Below are positions 31,300 through 40,333 of a stretch of DNA of 64,000 nt, one piece after another. Numbering within the stretch: the stretch's first letter is position 1; each line of letters opens with the position of its first letter. A program made the position numbers and the translations under genes. Under the pieces are notes generated by a model. The model saw only the letters and a program-made list of their open reading frames with translations, had not been told where the DNA came from and did no database searches. The stretch is from Arthrobacter sp. ISL-65 (GTDB lineage: Bacteria; Actinomycetota; Actinomycetes; Actinomycetales; Micrococcaceae): positions 34,083-98,082 of the forward strand of contig NZ_JAGGPN010000022.1 in NCBI RefSeq assembly GCF_018613795.1, in the 5' to 3' direction.

Positions 31300-32322
31300 C
31301 TACTCCGGCTTCTTCGCCCTGCTGGGCTGGACGCGGGGTGGTTCGCCCGGCATCTTGGGGTAGTCCGGCGGGAACGGCAGCTCACCCAGCCCGTCCTTGA
31401 CGTCGCGCTCCCACCACTCCAGCAGCGTGTCGATGGTCCCCGGCTTCGCATGCATGTCAGCCCACGGGTCCCCCACCGTTTTCAGCCTGTCCGGGACGGT
31501 GAGGATGGTGAAGTCCTTGGGCCTGACGTCCGCCAGCTCGTCCCAGGTGATGGGGCAGGACACGGAAGCGTGCGGGAGGGCCCGCGGGCTGTACGCGCCG
31601 GCGATGGTGCGGTCGCGGTTGGCCTGGTTGAAGTCAACGAAGATGCGCTCGCCGCGTTCCTCCTTCCACCAGTTCGTGGTGACCTTGTCCGGCATGCGCC
31701 GCTCGACCTCCCTGGCGGCAGCGATTACAGCGTGGCGGACGTCCAGGAACTCGCGGGTCGGCTCAATGGGAGCATAGACGTGCAGCCCACGGTTGCCAGA
31801 GGTTTTCAGGAAGGCGTCGAGGCCCGCCTCGCCGAGTACCTTCCGCAGTTCCAGGGCGGCGGGGATGGCATCGTCGTAGTCGGTACCCGGCTGGGGATCC
31901 AGATCGATGCGCAGCTGGTCGGGATTGTCCGAGTTGTCGGCACGCGACGGCCAGGGGTGAAAAACCACGGTGTTCATCTGTGCGGCCCAGACAGCGGCGG
32001 CCGGCTCGTCCAGGACCAGCATGGGATGCGAGCGCGCGCTGGGAAAGGTGACCTTGACCGTGCGGATGAAGTCCGGCGTACCCTTCGGGGGGTTCTTGGA
32101 GAAGAACTGCTCGCCGTCCACGGTGTCTGAAAACCGCTGCAGTGCCACCGGCCGGTCGCCGTTCGCCCGGATGAAGGCCTCCCCCACGTCCACGAAGTAG
32201 CGCGCCAGGTCCAGCTTGGTCAGTCCCAGTTCGGGCCACAGCACCCGGCTTGGACTGGAGACGCGCATTTCCCGGGGGCCGTCGGGCCCGTCGACACTGA
32301 TGGTGGTCTGTTCACTGGCCAT
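31300..32322 (-). CDS. Stand-alone LigD-type NHEJ polymerase/primase domain
   Basis: A 340-residue archaeo-eukaryotic-primase-fold polymerase homologous to the polymerase domain of LigD, which fills and extends ends in bacterial non-homologous end joining. The catalytic metal-binding pair is Asp140 and Asp142 in LRIDLDPQPG; the M. tuberculosis LigD pair is Asp137/Asp139. The TSGNRGLHVYAPI and TVDGEQFFSKNPPKGTPDFI segments are also family marks. There is no attached ligase or phosphoesterase domain, and no Ku gene in the window. Actinobacteria often carry such PrimC/PolD-type paralogues. The tail is Lys/Arg/Pro-rich. The ATG lies six bases after TAGGTT (leaderless). Confidence 0.88.
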   Translation of the reverse strand: MASEQTTISVDGPDGPREMRVSSPSRVLWPELGLTKLDLARYFVDVGEAFIRANGDRPVALQRFSDTVDGEQFFSKNPPKGTPDFIRTVKVTFPSARSHPMLVLDEPAAAVWAAQMNTVVFHPWPSRADNSDNPDQLRIDLDPQPGTDYDDAIPAALELRKVLGEAGLDAFLKTSGNRGLHVYAPIEPTREFLDVRHAVIAAAREVERRMPDKVTTNWWKEERGERIFVDFNQANRDRTIAGAYSPRALPHASVSCPITWDELADVRPKDFTILTVPDRLKTVGDPWADMHAKPGTIDTLLEWWERDVKDGLGELPFPPDYPKMPGEPPRVQPSRAKKPE

Positions 32323-32328
32323 GGGGAC

Positions 32329-32334
32329 AACCTA
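32329..32334 (-). promoter_or_regulatory. Leaderless -10 box of the LigD-polymerase gene
   Basis: TAGGTT on the minus strand, six bases before the ATG at 32322. No ribosome-binding sequence lies between them. Confidence 0.55.
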
Positions 32335-32534
32335 CCCCGCGCGGCCCGCGGCGTCAGCAGTCCGCCCGCCGCGATTCCTGCCACGATCGAAGGCGGTCGT
32401 ATCCCTCAGGCGAGTCCCGCCGTCGGGCACTGAGAAACATCTGCCCGCTCTCTGGGCACCGGCGGGGCCATCTGTAAGGATGAAACACACCGGGCGCCGC
32501 CAGGCGCAGAGCATCCTCGAAGGAGACCCGTTCC

Positions 32535-34508
32535 ATGGTTGAATCCCCGAGTCTGGACCAGGCTGCCGAGGAGTCCGGTGAGTCCCAGCCTTCAGGGGCA
32601 TCCCAGTCAGGCAACCGCCGCCTGCTCAGCAGGGTGGCCGCGCAGGCTGGCCTGGAGCCGGGCAGCCGGGACTGGACCGCGCTGGAGCAGCGCTTCGAGC
32701 GCCACTTCCCCGATCTGTCGAGGCTGTTCCGTTCGCTGTACGGATCACGGCCTGACATTGAGGAACAGCTGACTGCCCTGGCGCTGGAGATCGCGCGTTC
32801 CTGGCAGGAGCGGCCCGCCGACCTGAAAAAGCTGGACGCCGGCCGCGGAGGCCATACCGAATGGTTCCAGTCCAACCGCATGCTCGGCGGCGTCTGCTAC
32901 GTGGACCGGTATGCGGCAGACCTGGAGGGGGTCCGCGCCCGCATCCCCTATTTCAAGGAACTCGGCCTCACCTACCTGCACCTGATGCCGCTGTTCCTGG
33001 CCCCTGAGCCCCTGTCCGACGGCGGCTATGCCGTGTCCAGCTACCGCGAGGTCAACCCGAAGCTCGGCACCATGGACCAGCTGCGCGCGCTCGCCGCCGA
33101 GCTGCGGGCCAACGGCATCAGCCTGGTGGTCGACTTCATCTTCAACCACACCTCCAACGAGCACGAGTGGGCGCAGCGGGCCGCCGCGGGCGATCCGCGC
33201 TACAGCGACTACTACTGGATCTTCCCGGACCGCGGCATGCCGGACGCGTTCGAACAGAACGCGCGCGAAATCTTCCCGGAGGACCACCCCGGCTCCTTCG
33301 TGCAACTGCCGGACGGCCGGTGGGTCTGGGCCACCTTCCACACGTTCCAGTGGGACCTGAACTACTCCAACCCCGAAGTGTTCCGGGCCATGGCCGGAGA
33401 AATGCTGTTCCTGGCCAACCTCGGAGTGGACATCCTGCGAATGGACGCGGTGGCCTTCATCTGGAAGCAGCTGGGGACACCGTGCGAGAGCCTGCCCGAG
33501 GCGCACACCCTACTGCAGGCCTTCAACGCCGTCTGCCGGCTGGCGGCGCCGTCGCTGCTGTTCAAGTCCGAGGCGATCGTGCACCCGGATGAGGTGGCCC
33601 TATACATCGATCCGGCCGAATGCCAGCTCTCCTACAACCCGCTGCAGATGGCGCTGACCTGGGAAGCCCTGGCCACGCGCAACGTATCGCTGCTGGCCCA
33701 GGCCCTTGAGCGGCGGCACAAGATCGCGCCGGGAACCTCCTGGGTGAACTACGTGCGGAGCCACGACGACATCGGCTGGACGTTTGCCGACGAGGACGCC
33801 GCCGAGTTCGGCATCAACGGGTTCGAACACCGCCGGTTCCTGAACTCGTTCTACGTCAACCGGTTCCCGGGCAGCTTCGCCCACGGCGTGCCGTTCCAGG
33901 ACAACCCGCGGACAGGCGACTGCCGCATCTCCGGTACCACGGCGTCGTTGTGCGGCCTGGAGGACGGTTCGGCTGAGGCCATCCGCCGCGTCCTGCTGGC
34001 CCACTCGGTAGCCTTCAGCACCGGCGGCATCCCGCTGCTCTACCTGGGCGACGAGGTGGGGCAGCTCAATGACTACGAGTACTCCCGGGAGGACGGCCAC
34101 GAGGCGGACAGCCGGTGGGTGCACCGGCCGCAGTTCCCCGCCGAACGCTACGCGAGGCGCCTGGACCCGGCGACGCCAGAAGGTGCAGTTTTTGCGGGGC
34201 TGCGGCGGCTGGCGGAGGTCCGCGCGGCGACCCCAGAACTGGCCGGCACCCGCCTGGTGCCGTTCACCACGAACAACGCAGCAGTGCTCGGGTATCAGCG
34301 GCCCGGCGAGGGAACGGTGGTGCTGGCCCTGGCCAACTTCAGTGACGGGCCGCAGGTGGTGTCAGGGGACACGCTGTCCGGGTTCGCGGCAGAAGCTTTG
34401 GACCTGTTTTCCGAGGAGTCGGTAAGGATCGACGAGGGGCTGGTGCTGCGGCCGCAGGATTACGCCTGGCTCAGGGTGGTCCCGGCGGGCCGGGCAACCG
34501 TCGGCTAG
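32535..34508 (+). CDS. Amylosucrase (GH13)
   Basis: A 657-residue GH13 glucansucrase that would use sucrose to build alpha-1,4-glucan and release fructose. The catalytic triad is visible: nucleophile Asp304 in ILRMDAVAFIWK, acid/base Glu346 in FKSEAIVHP and Asp411 in RSHDDIGWTFADEDAA. The spacings of 42 and 65 residues equal those of Neisseria polysaccharea amylosucrase (286/328/393). The segments DYYWIFPDRGMPD and EIFPEDHPGSF are specific to the subfamily. The N-terminus is about 18 residues longer than the Neisseria enzyme. No signal peptide is seen, so it is cytoplasmic. The ATG follows GAAGGAGACCCGTTCC. A debranching-type glycosidase and a GT4 enzyme lie within 8 kb. Confidence 0.95.
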   Translation: MVESPSLDQAAEESGESQPSGASQSGNRRLLSRVAAQAGLEPGSRDWTALEQRFERHFPDLSRLFRSLYGSRPDIEEQLTALALEIARSWQERPADLKKLDAGRGGHTEWFQSNRMLGGVCYVDRYAADLEGVRARIPYFKELGLTYLHLMPLFLAPEPLSDGGYAVSSYREVNPKLGTMDQLRALAAELRANGISLVVDFIFNHTSNEHEWAQRAAAGDPRYSDYYWIFPDRGMPDAFEQNAREIFPEDHPGSFVQLPDGRWVWATFHTFQWDLNYSNPEVFRAMAGEMLFLANLGVDILRMDAVAFIWKQLGTPCESLPEAHTLLQAFNAVCRLAAPSLLFKSEAIVHPDEVALYIDPAECQLSYNPLQMALTWEALATRNVSLLAQALERRHKIAPGTSWVNYVRSHDDIGWTFADEDAAEFGINGFEHRRFLNSFYVNRFPGSFAHGVPFQDNPRTGDCRISGTTASLCGLEDGSAEAIRRVLLAHSVAFSTGGIPLLYLGDEVGQLNDYEYSREDGHEADSRWVHRPQFPAERYARRLDPATPEGAVFAGLRRLAEVRAATPELAGTRLVPFTTNNAAVLGYQRPGEGTVVLALANFSDGPQVVSGDTLSGFAAEALDLFSEESVRIDEGLVLRPQDYAWLRVVPAGRATVG

Positions 34509-34518
34509 GTCAAAACAG

Positions 34519-34674
34519 CTAGGCATCCACTTTGTTGCGCGCCTTCCTGAGCTTTCCTGCGACGAACAGACTGGCCAGAACGGCGCACCCGGCTAACTCC
34601 ATCAGGTTGACGACCCAGACGGCGATCCCGTCGAGGCCTGCGGCGTCGTTGGAGGTTGAGGCCAGGACCGTCAT
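34519..34674 (-). CDS. 51-residue membrane peptide (second of a pair)
   Basis: A 51-codon reading frame, MTVLASTSNDAAGLDGIAVW..., with one hydrophobic segment (about residues 17-40) followed by the basic tail GKLRKARNKVDA. This is the topology of a single-pass protein with a cytoplasmic C-terminus. Its ATG overlaps the stop codon of the upstream 51-codon frame (ATGA), so translation is likely coupled. I recognise no family. Function unknown. The gene converges on amylosucrase with ten bases between stops. Confidence 0.6.
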   Translation of the reverse strand: MTVLASTSNDAAGLDGIAVWVVNLMELAGCAVLASLFVAGKLRKARNKVDA

Positions 34675-34826
34675 CGCGCCGCCTGGTGTGCCTGTGAGCT
34701 CCCGCCGGCTTCGTCCAGGCTGAAGGCCGCCGTGCCGCAGAACGCCACCACGACCATCGCAACAAGGGCTGCGCCGAGCCTCCCGCTGCCGATGGTCAGG
34801 GCTGCAATCGGTCTGTAGACCATCAT
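34671..34826 (-). CDS. 51-residue membrane peptide (first of a pair)
   Basis: A 51-codon frame preceded by a perfect AGGAGG seven bases before the ATG. The product starts MMVYRPIAALTIGSGRLGAA and has one hydrophobic segment (about residues 7-34) ending in CGTAAFSLDEAGG. It could be a membrane anchor or an uncleaved signal sequence. It is followed by an overlapping second 51-codon frame, which argues that both are real. No family recognised. Confidence 0.6.
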   Translation of the reverse strand: MMVYRPIAALTIGSGRLGAALVAMVVVAFCGTAAFSLDEAGGSSQAHQAAR

Positions 34827-35001
34827 GGTGGTTCCTCCTGCGGGTGATGGGCTGTGTCCGGTGAATCCGGCTTCTGCATTAACTGTCCGGCCCGGAGCTG
34901 GCTGGAGACTTTCACCTGTCTGTGCCCGGGCTGTGCATTACGACGCCGGCATCCCGGCTTTGCGTCCGAACCCGTCAGCCCGGATCAGGCATGATGGACT
35001 C

Positions 35002-35688
35002 ATGCCCACCGCTGACTCGCCCATCACCATTGCCGTCGGCGACGGCCACGTCTCCGGCGCCTACGCGCGGCCGGCCAACCCGTTCGCAACGCTGGTGCTG
35101 GCCCACGGCGCCGGCGCGGGCATGGAGCATCCGTTCATGCGCGGGTTCACGGGCGCATTGAACGACGACGGCGTGGCCACCTTGCGCTTCAACTTCCCCT
35201 ACCGCGAGGCGGGCCGGAAGTTCCCCGACCGGCCGCCGGCAGCGATTGCCACCTGGCGGGCGGCGATGGCCGAAGCGGCGGCCCGGTCGGAGTCCGCCGG
35301 GGAAGCCGAGCCGGTGTGGGCGGCCGGAAAGTCGTTCGGCGGCAGGATGGCCTCCATGGCGGTGGCCGAAGGCATGCAGGCCGCCGGCCTTATCTACCTC
35401 GGCTACCCGCTGCACCCGCCGGGCAAGCCGGAGAAGCTCCGCGACGAGCACCTCTACAGGCTGGAAACCCCCATGCTTTTCCTCCAGGGAACACGTGACA
35501 CTTTCGCCACCCGGGAGCTGCTGGAGGGAGTGGTCTCACGGATTGGACCAACCGCCACGCTGCACTGGTGCGAGGGCGGCGACCACTCGTTCGCGGTTGC
35601 CGGCAACAAGCGCACCGCCGAAGATATCGGTGCCTCGCTGGCGGCGCCGGTCGCAGCATTTCTGCGCGCCAACAGCCCCGCCGGCTAG
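35002..35688 (+). CDS. Alpha/beta hydrolase (KANL3/Tex30 type)
   Basis: A 228-residue alpha/beta hydrolase of the KANL3/Tex30 (dienelactone-hydrolase-like) group. The segments are LVLAHGAGAGMEHPFM near residue 30, the nucleophile elbow AAGKSFGGRMAS with the candidate Ser near residue 111, and a late WCEGGDHSF with the catalytic His. The substrate is unknown. The ATG is six bases after CATGAT, a near match to the leaderless pattern, and no ribosome-binding sequence is present. It converges on the EF-G2 gene with five bases between stops. Confidence 0.85.
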   Translation: MPTADSPITIAVGDGHVSGAYARPANPFATLVLAHGAGAGMEHPFMRGFTGALNDDGVATLRFNFPYREAGRKFPDRPPAAIATWRAAMAEAAARSESAGEAEPVWAAGKSFGGRMASMAVAEGMQAAGLIYLGYPLHPPGKPEKLRDEHLYRLETPMLFLQGTRDTFATRELLEGVVSRIGPTATLHWCEGGDHSFAVAGNKRTAEDIGASLAAPVAAFLRANSPAG

Positions 35689-35693
35689 GGATT

Positions 35694-37874
35694 TCAGGCG
35701 TGCGCCGCCGCCGGCGCCACGTTGCCCGGGATGGGTTCGTGCCGCAGGTAGCTGCGGCGGAACCGGCCCGTGCCGGCGGTCAGCGCCCGCAGCTGGACCG
35801 CATACCGGAGGAGCTCCCCGTCCGGGACCTCGGCGGTGACTTCCGTGGCGTCCCCGCCGGACGACGTCGTGCCCGTGAGCCGGCCACGGCGTGACGAGAG
35901 GTCGCTCATGACGGCGCCCACGTACTCATCCGGGATGCTGATGGTGACGGAGGATACCGGCTCCAGTAGCTGGATGCGGCCGGCGGCTGCGGCCTCACGC
36001 AGGGCCAGCGCGCCGGCGGACTGGAAGGCGGCGTCCGAGGAGTCAACGCTGTGGGCCTTGCCGCCCACGAGGGTCACCCGGATATCCACCACCGGGAAGC
36101 CGGCCGAGACACCCTTCTGCATCTGTGCCCGCACACCCTTCTCCACCGAGCCAATGAACTGGTTCGGCACCACCCCGCCCACGGTCTTGTCCACGAACTC
36201 GAAGCCGGCCCCGCGTTCGAGCGCCTCCACCTCGATGTCGCAGATGGCGTACTGGCCGTGGCCGCCGGACTGCTTGACGTAGCGCCCGTGCCCGGCGGCG
36301 GGCGCGGCGAAGGTCTCCCGCAGCGGTGTCACCACGGGCACGGTCTGCAGCTTCACGCCCTGGTCCCGCAGCCGGTCCAGGACCACCTCGCCGTGGGCCT
36401 CACCCATGCACCACAGGATCAGTTGGTGGGTTTCAGAGTTGCGTTCCACCCGGAGCGTCGGGTCGCCGGCGGCCACCTTGCCCAGACTCTTGGCGAGGGC
36501 GTCCTCGTCGCTGCGGGTGGCGGCCTCGACGGCCACCGGCATGAGCGGTTCCGGCATGTCCCAGGCGGTGATCAGCAGCGGGGCGTCCTTCGCGGACACG
36601 GTATCGCCGGTCTCGGCGCTGCCCAGTTTGGTGATGGCGCAGATGTCGCCGGCCACGCTGTACGGCACGGGCCGCAGGCTTGCCCCCATTGGGGAGTAGA
36701 GGTGGGTGAGGCGCTCGTCGCTGTCGTGGTCCTCATGGCCGCGTTCGGCCAGGCCGCGGCCACTGACATGCACGGCCGAGTCCTCGCGCAGCGTGCCGGA
36801 AAAGACGCGCACCAGGCAGACCCGCCCCAGGAACGGGTCCATGGTGGTGCGCACCACCTCACCGGCCAGCGGCCCGGCGGGATCGCAGGACAGCGGCCCC
36901 GCCGGTTCCCCTGCAAGGTCCGTCACATCCGGCACGGCGCCCTCCAACGGTGTCGGGAACGCCCGGGTCAGCATGTCCAGCAGCTCGGCGACCCCCAGAC
37001 CCGTTTCTGCCGAGGCAGCCAGGACGGGAAAGAACGATCCGCGCGAGACTGCGGTCTCGAGGTCGCCCACCAGGACGTCGACGTCGATATCCTCACCGCC
37101 GAGGTAGCGGTCCATGAGTGACTCGTCCTCGCTCTCGGAGATGATGCCCTCGATCAGCGTGCCGCGCTCGGATTCCACCGCTGCGAGCTCATCCGCAGTG
37201 GCCTCCCGGACCGCGGGCGCCGGGGACTCGCCGTCGTACTCCGAGATCTGCCCGGACAGCAGCCCCAGCAGTCCCGCGGCGCCGCCGTCCCCGGGGACCG
37301 GCAGGTAGGCGGGCACCACCGACTGGCCAAAGGCGCGCTGGCAGGCGGCCAGGACGGCGTCGAAATTCGCACGCGGGTGGTCCAGCCGGCTGATCACCAC
37401 CGCCCGGGGCGTGTCCAGCTGGGCGCACTCCGCCCACAGTGCGGTGGTGGCGGAGTCGACGCCGTCCACGGCCGACACCACGAACAGCGCCGCGTCCGCA
37501 GCGCGCAGCCCCGCCCGCAGCTCGCCGGTGAAGTCGCCGTAGCCGGGTGTGTCCAGCAGGTTCACCTTGACGCCGTCGTAAATCAGCGGTGCCACCGAAA
37601 GTACCACGGAGCGCTGCTGGTGGATCTCGGACGGTTCCGCATCGCTGACCGTGTTGCCGTCAACGATGGAACCCATCCGCGGGATGGTCCCGGCGGCGGC
37701 GAGCAGGGCCTCAAGCAGCATGGTTTTGCCGGCCCCGGAGTGTCCAACAAGCGCGACGTTGCGGATGCCCTCCGGCTTGTCCACCGGCGCTCCGGCCGAC
37801 GCGTCCGCCCGCCGGAGATCGGAACTGCCGCGGCCCGGGCCCTTGCCGCGGCCATTAGTGCCCTTTACCGACAT
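35694..37874 (-). CDS. EF-G2-type translational GTPase
   Basis: A 726-residue elongation-factor-G-like protein of the EF-G2 type known from mycobacteria (FusA2), distinct from the canonical fusA of the str operon. G1 is GHSGAGKT (residues 44-51) and G3 is LLDTPGYGDF. The usual guanine-specificity motif NKxD reads SRLD (VVISRLDHPR), an unusual G4. Domain IV and V segments are present (GHGRYVKQSGGHGQYAICDIEV, RRGRLTGTTSSGGD). The first 35 residues are a basic Gly/Arg-rich tail not seen in EF-G. A role in translocation is not assured; stress or recycling functions have been proposed for such paralogues. Confidence 0.88.
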   Translation of the reverse strand: MSVKGTNGRGKGPGRGSSDLRRADASAGAPVDKPEGIRNVALVGHSGAGKTMLLEALLAAAGTIPRMGSIVDGNTVSDAEPSEIHQQRSVVLSVAPLIYDGVKVNLLDTPGYGDFTGELRAGLRAADAALFVVSAVDGVDSATTALWAECAQLDTPRAVVISRLDHPRANFDAVLAACQRAFGQSVVPAYLPVPGDGGAAGLLGLLSGQISEYDGESPAPAVREATADELAAVESERGTLIEGIISESEDESLMDRYLGGEDIDVDVLVGDLETAVSRGSFFPVLAASAETGLGVAELLDMLTRAFPTPLEGAVPDVTDLAGEPAGPLSCDPAGPLAGEVVRTTMDPFLGRVCLVRVFSGTLREDSAVHVSGRGLAERGHEDHDSDERLTHLYSPMGASLRPVPYSVAGDICAITKLGSAETGDTVSAKDAPLLITAWDMPEPLMPVAVEAATRSDEDALAKSLGKVAAGDPTLRVERNSETHQLILWCMGEAHGEVVLDRLRDQGVKLQTVPVVTPLRETFAAPAAGHGRYVKQSGGHGQYAICDIEVEALERGAGFEFVDKTVGGVVPNQFIGSVEKGVRAQMQKGVSAGFPVVDIRVTLVGGKAHSVDSSDAAFQSAGALALREAAAAGRIQLLEPVSSVTISIPDEYVGAVMSDLSSRRGRLTGTTSSGGDATEVTAEVPDGELLRYAVQLRALTAGTGRFRRSYLRHEPIPGNVAPAAAHA

Positions 37875-38115
37875 GACCATCTCCCGGCGTGCTAGTCGTG
37901 AGCCGCCAAGCGGCCTTAGTAAGAAGATTCGACACCTAAAGCTGCTGATCAGCAAGGGGTCCCGGCCCCTCAACGCCAGTCCGGCGGCGCGGCTCTCCGG
38001 AGCCGGCACCGGCGGTAGGTAATAACCGTTGCGGCGTCATGCCGGTAGGGGGACGATGGATAACGTGGCCGCACGGCCGGCCCATGCCATCCGACTAGTC
38101 GCCAGGGAGCGGTCG

Positions 38116-40245
38116 ATGAGTGCGTGGAATGAAGATATCGGTGCAGGATCGTCCGGACTGACGGCGGTGACCGTTGTGGAAGGTTCCTCCTTCTGCATCT
38201 CCGCCGAGAGCGGGGACGTGTTTCCCGGCCAGCCGCAGGGCGCTTTCTACCAGGACACCCGGATTCTGTCGCGCTGGCAGCTGACGGTCGACGGCGTTCC
38301 GCTGGAACCGCTGTCCGGCCAGACCCGGGAACCCTACCGGGCGGTGTTCGTCGGCAGGCCCCGCGGCGCCAACGGGGCGGTGGAGAGCCCGCTGGTGGTG
38401 GAGCACAGCCGCCAGGTCGGGCCCGGTCTGCGTGACGACATCAGAGTCCACAACTACTCGGAACAACCGCGGACCTGCCGGATCCAAATCAGGGTGGACG
38501 CGGACCTGAGCGACCTGTTCGATGTCAAGGGCGGAAAGGTGGTGCCGTCCTCCGAGCACAGCCGACAGGTCCGGGCCGACGCCCTCCAGATTGACGCCAT
38601 GCGCAACGGAATCCACCGCGGCGTGGTCATCAGCGCCCACGGTGCCACCGTCACCGAGGATGCCCTGGCGTTCGATGCCGAACTGGCCCCCCGCGGTTCA
38701 TGGACCGCCAGCGTCTTCACCACCCCGCTGGTTGACGGCACCGGACCGGAGCAGCCCTTCACGCACGAGGCTGCTCCGCACGTGGGCGCGCAGCGGTACG
38801 CCGAGTGGGAGGAACATGTCCCCCGGCTCACGGTGACGGATAAAAATGTGGAGAAGGTCCTCACCCGGAGCCAGGAGGACCTGGGCGCATTGCGCATCTT
38901 CGACCCGGACCACCCGGAGCGGGCAGCAGTGGCCGCAGGCGCCCCGTGGTTCATGGCCCTCTTCGGCAGGGACTCCATCCTGTCCTCCTACATGGCGCTG
39001 CCCGTGGATCCAAAGCTGGCGGTGGGGACCCTCCAGACCCTGGCCTCGCTGCAGGGCGAGAAGGTTGACCCGGACACCGAGGAGGAACCCGGGAGGATCC
39101 TGCACGAGGTGCGGCTGGGCGTCACCGCCGGACTGGCGCTCGGCGGTAGTCAGGCGTACTACGGCACCGCGGATGCTACACCCCTGTTCGTGACGCTGCT
39201 GGCGGAGCTGGGGCGCTGGGGGCTGGCGGGCGACCTCCTGGATTCGCTCCTGCCGCATGCGGACCGGGCCCTGGAATGGGTGGAGCACTACGGGGACCGC
39301 GACGGCGACGGCTTCGTGGAGTACCAGCGCGCCAACGAGCACGGCCTGCTGAACCAGGGCTGGAAGGACTCCTGGGACGGCATCAACTTCGCCGACGGCA
39401 GGATGGCGGAGGCCCCCATCGCGCTGTGTGAGGTGCAGGGCTACGTCTACAGCGCCTACCTCGGGCGCGCGCTGCTGGCCCAGCAACTGGGTGACGAGGA
39501 GACCGCGGCCACATGGAACCGCCGGGCCGCCGATATCAAGGTTGAGTTCAACGAGAAGTTCTGGCTCCCCGAGCAGGAATACTTCGCAGTGGCACTGGAT
39601 AAGGACAAACGCCCGGTGGATGCCTGCACCTCCAACATGGGCCATTGCCTCTGGGTGGGCATCGTCGACGCCGACAAGGCGCCCCTGGTGGCCAAGCGGC
39701 TCATGTCCCCGGAGATGTTCACGGGCTGGGGAATCCGTACGCTCGCCTCGGACATGGGCGCCTACAACCCCGTCAGCTACCACAACGGTTCGGTCTGGCC
39801 CCACGACACAGCGCTGGTGGCCGCCGGACTGATGCGGTACGGGTTCGTCGAGGAGGCCACGCAAATCGCCAAGGGCCTGTTCGACGCGGCCGAACAGTTC
39901 GACGGGCGGCTTCCGGAACTCTTCTGCGGTTTCTCCCGGGACGATTTCCCGGACCCCGTCCCCTTCCCCACGTCGTGCTCGCCGCAGGCCTGGGCATCGG
40001 CGGCGCCGGTGCACCTGATGCGTACCCTCCTGCGTTTTGATCCCCTCCTTCCCCGGGAGGAGGTCTGCCTGGCGCCAGTGCTACCGGCGGAGTTCGGCAG
40101 CTTCCGCGCCGACAACGTGCAGATGGATCATTCCCGGATCACCTTGAGCGCCACCGGCAGCGAGGGGTCAATTGACGGCCTGCCGCTAGGCGTGACAGTT
40201 CTGCACGAACCGCGGCCGCCGCTGGAGCGGCTGATGGCACCTTAA
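38116..40245 (+). CDS. Amylo-alpha-1,6-glucosidase-type glycosidase, paralogue 1
   Basis: A 709-residue protein with an N-terminal glycogen-debranching-associated beta domain (GSSFCISAESGDVF, FYQDTRILSRWQL). A C-terminal (alpha/alpha)6-barrel of the amylo-alpha-1,6-glucosidase family follows (NQGWKDSWDGINFADG, NGSVWPHDTALVAAGLMRYG). It would hydrolyse alpha-1,6-glucosyl stubs or related linkages; the exact substrate is not known. No secretion signal. The ATG follows GGGAGCGGTCG. A GT4 gene follows 88 bases downstream. A close paralogue is at 50171-52327. Confidence 0.86.
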   Translation: MSAWNEDIGAGSSGLTAVTVVEGSSFCISAESGDVFPGQPQGAFYQDTRILSRWQLTVDGVPLEPLSGQTREPYRAVFVGRPRGANGAVESPLVVEHSRQVGPGLRDDIRVHNYSEQPRTCRIQIRVDADLSDLFDVKGGKVVPSSEHSRQVRADALQIDAMRNGIHRGVVISAHGATVTEDALAFDAELAPRGSWTASVFTTPLVDGTGPEQPFTHEAAPHVGAQRYAEWEEHVPRLTVTDKNVEKVLTRSQEDLGALRIFDPDHPERAAVAAGAPWFMALFGRDSILSSYMALPVDPKLAVGTLQTLASLQGEKVDPDTEEEPGRILHEVRLGVTAGLALGGSQAYYGTADATPLFVTLLAELGRWGLAGDLLDSLLPHADRALEWVEHYGDRDGDGFVEYQRANEHGLLNQGWKDSWDGINFADGRMAEAPIALCEVQGYVYSAYLGRALLAQQLGDEETAATWNRRAADIKVEFNEKFWLPEQEYFAVALDKDKRPVDACTSNMGHCLWVGIVDADKAPLVAKRLMSPEMFTGWGIRTLASDMGAYNPVSYHNGSVWPHDTALVAAGLMRYGFVEEATQIAKGLFDAAEQFDGRLPELFCGFSRDDFPDPVPFPTSCSPQAWASAAPVHLMRTLLRFDPLLPREEVCLAPVLPAEFGSFRADNVQMDHSRITLSATGSEGSIDGLPLGVTVLHEPRPPLERLMAP

Positions 40246-40253
40246 GGAACACG

Positions 40254-40270
40254 GCACCGTACTCCGGTGC
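40254..40270. other. Small stem-loop between glycosidase and GT4
   Basis: GCACCG and CGGTGC form a perfect six-base stem around a five-base loop. There is no T run, so it is a weak terminator at best. It could be an intercistronic mRNA structure. Confidence 0.3.
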
Positions 40271-40333
40271 GCCCACAACTGAATGGTCTCAGTAGTTAGA
40301 CGGTCACAGTACATCCGGACAAGGGAGCTGCGG

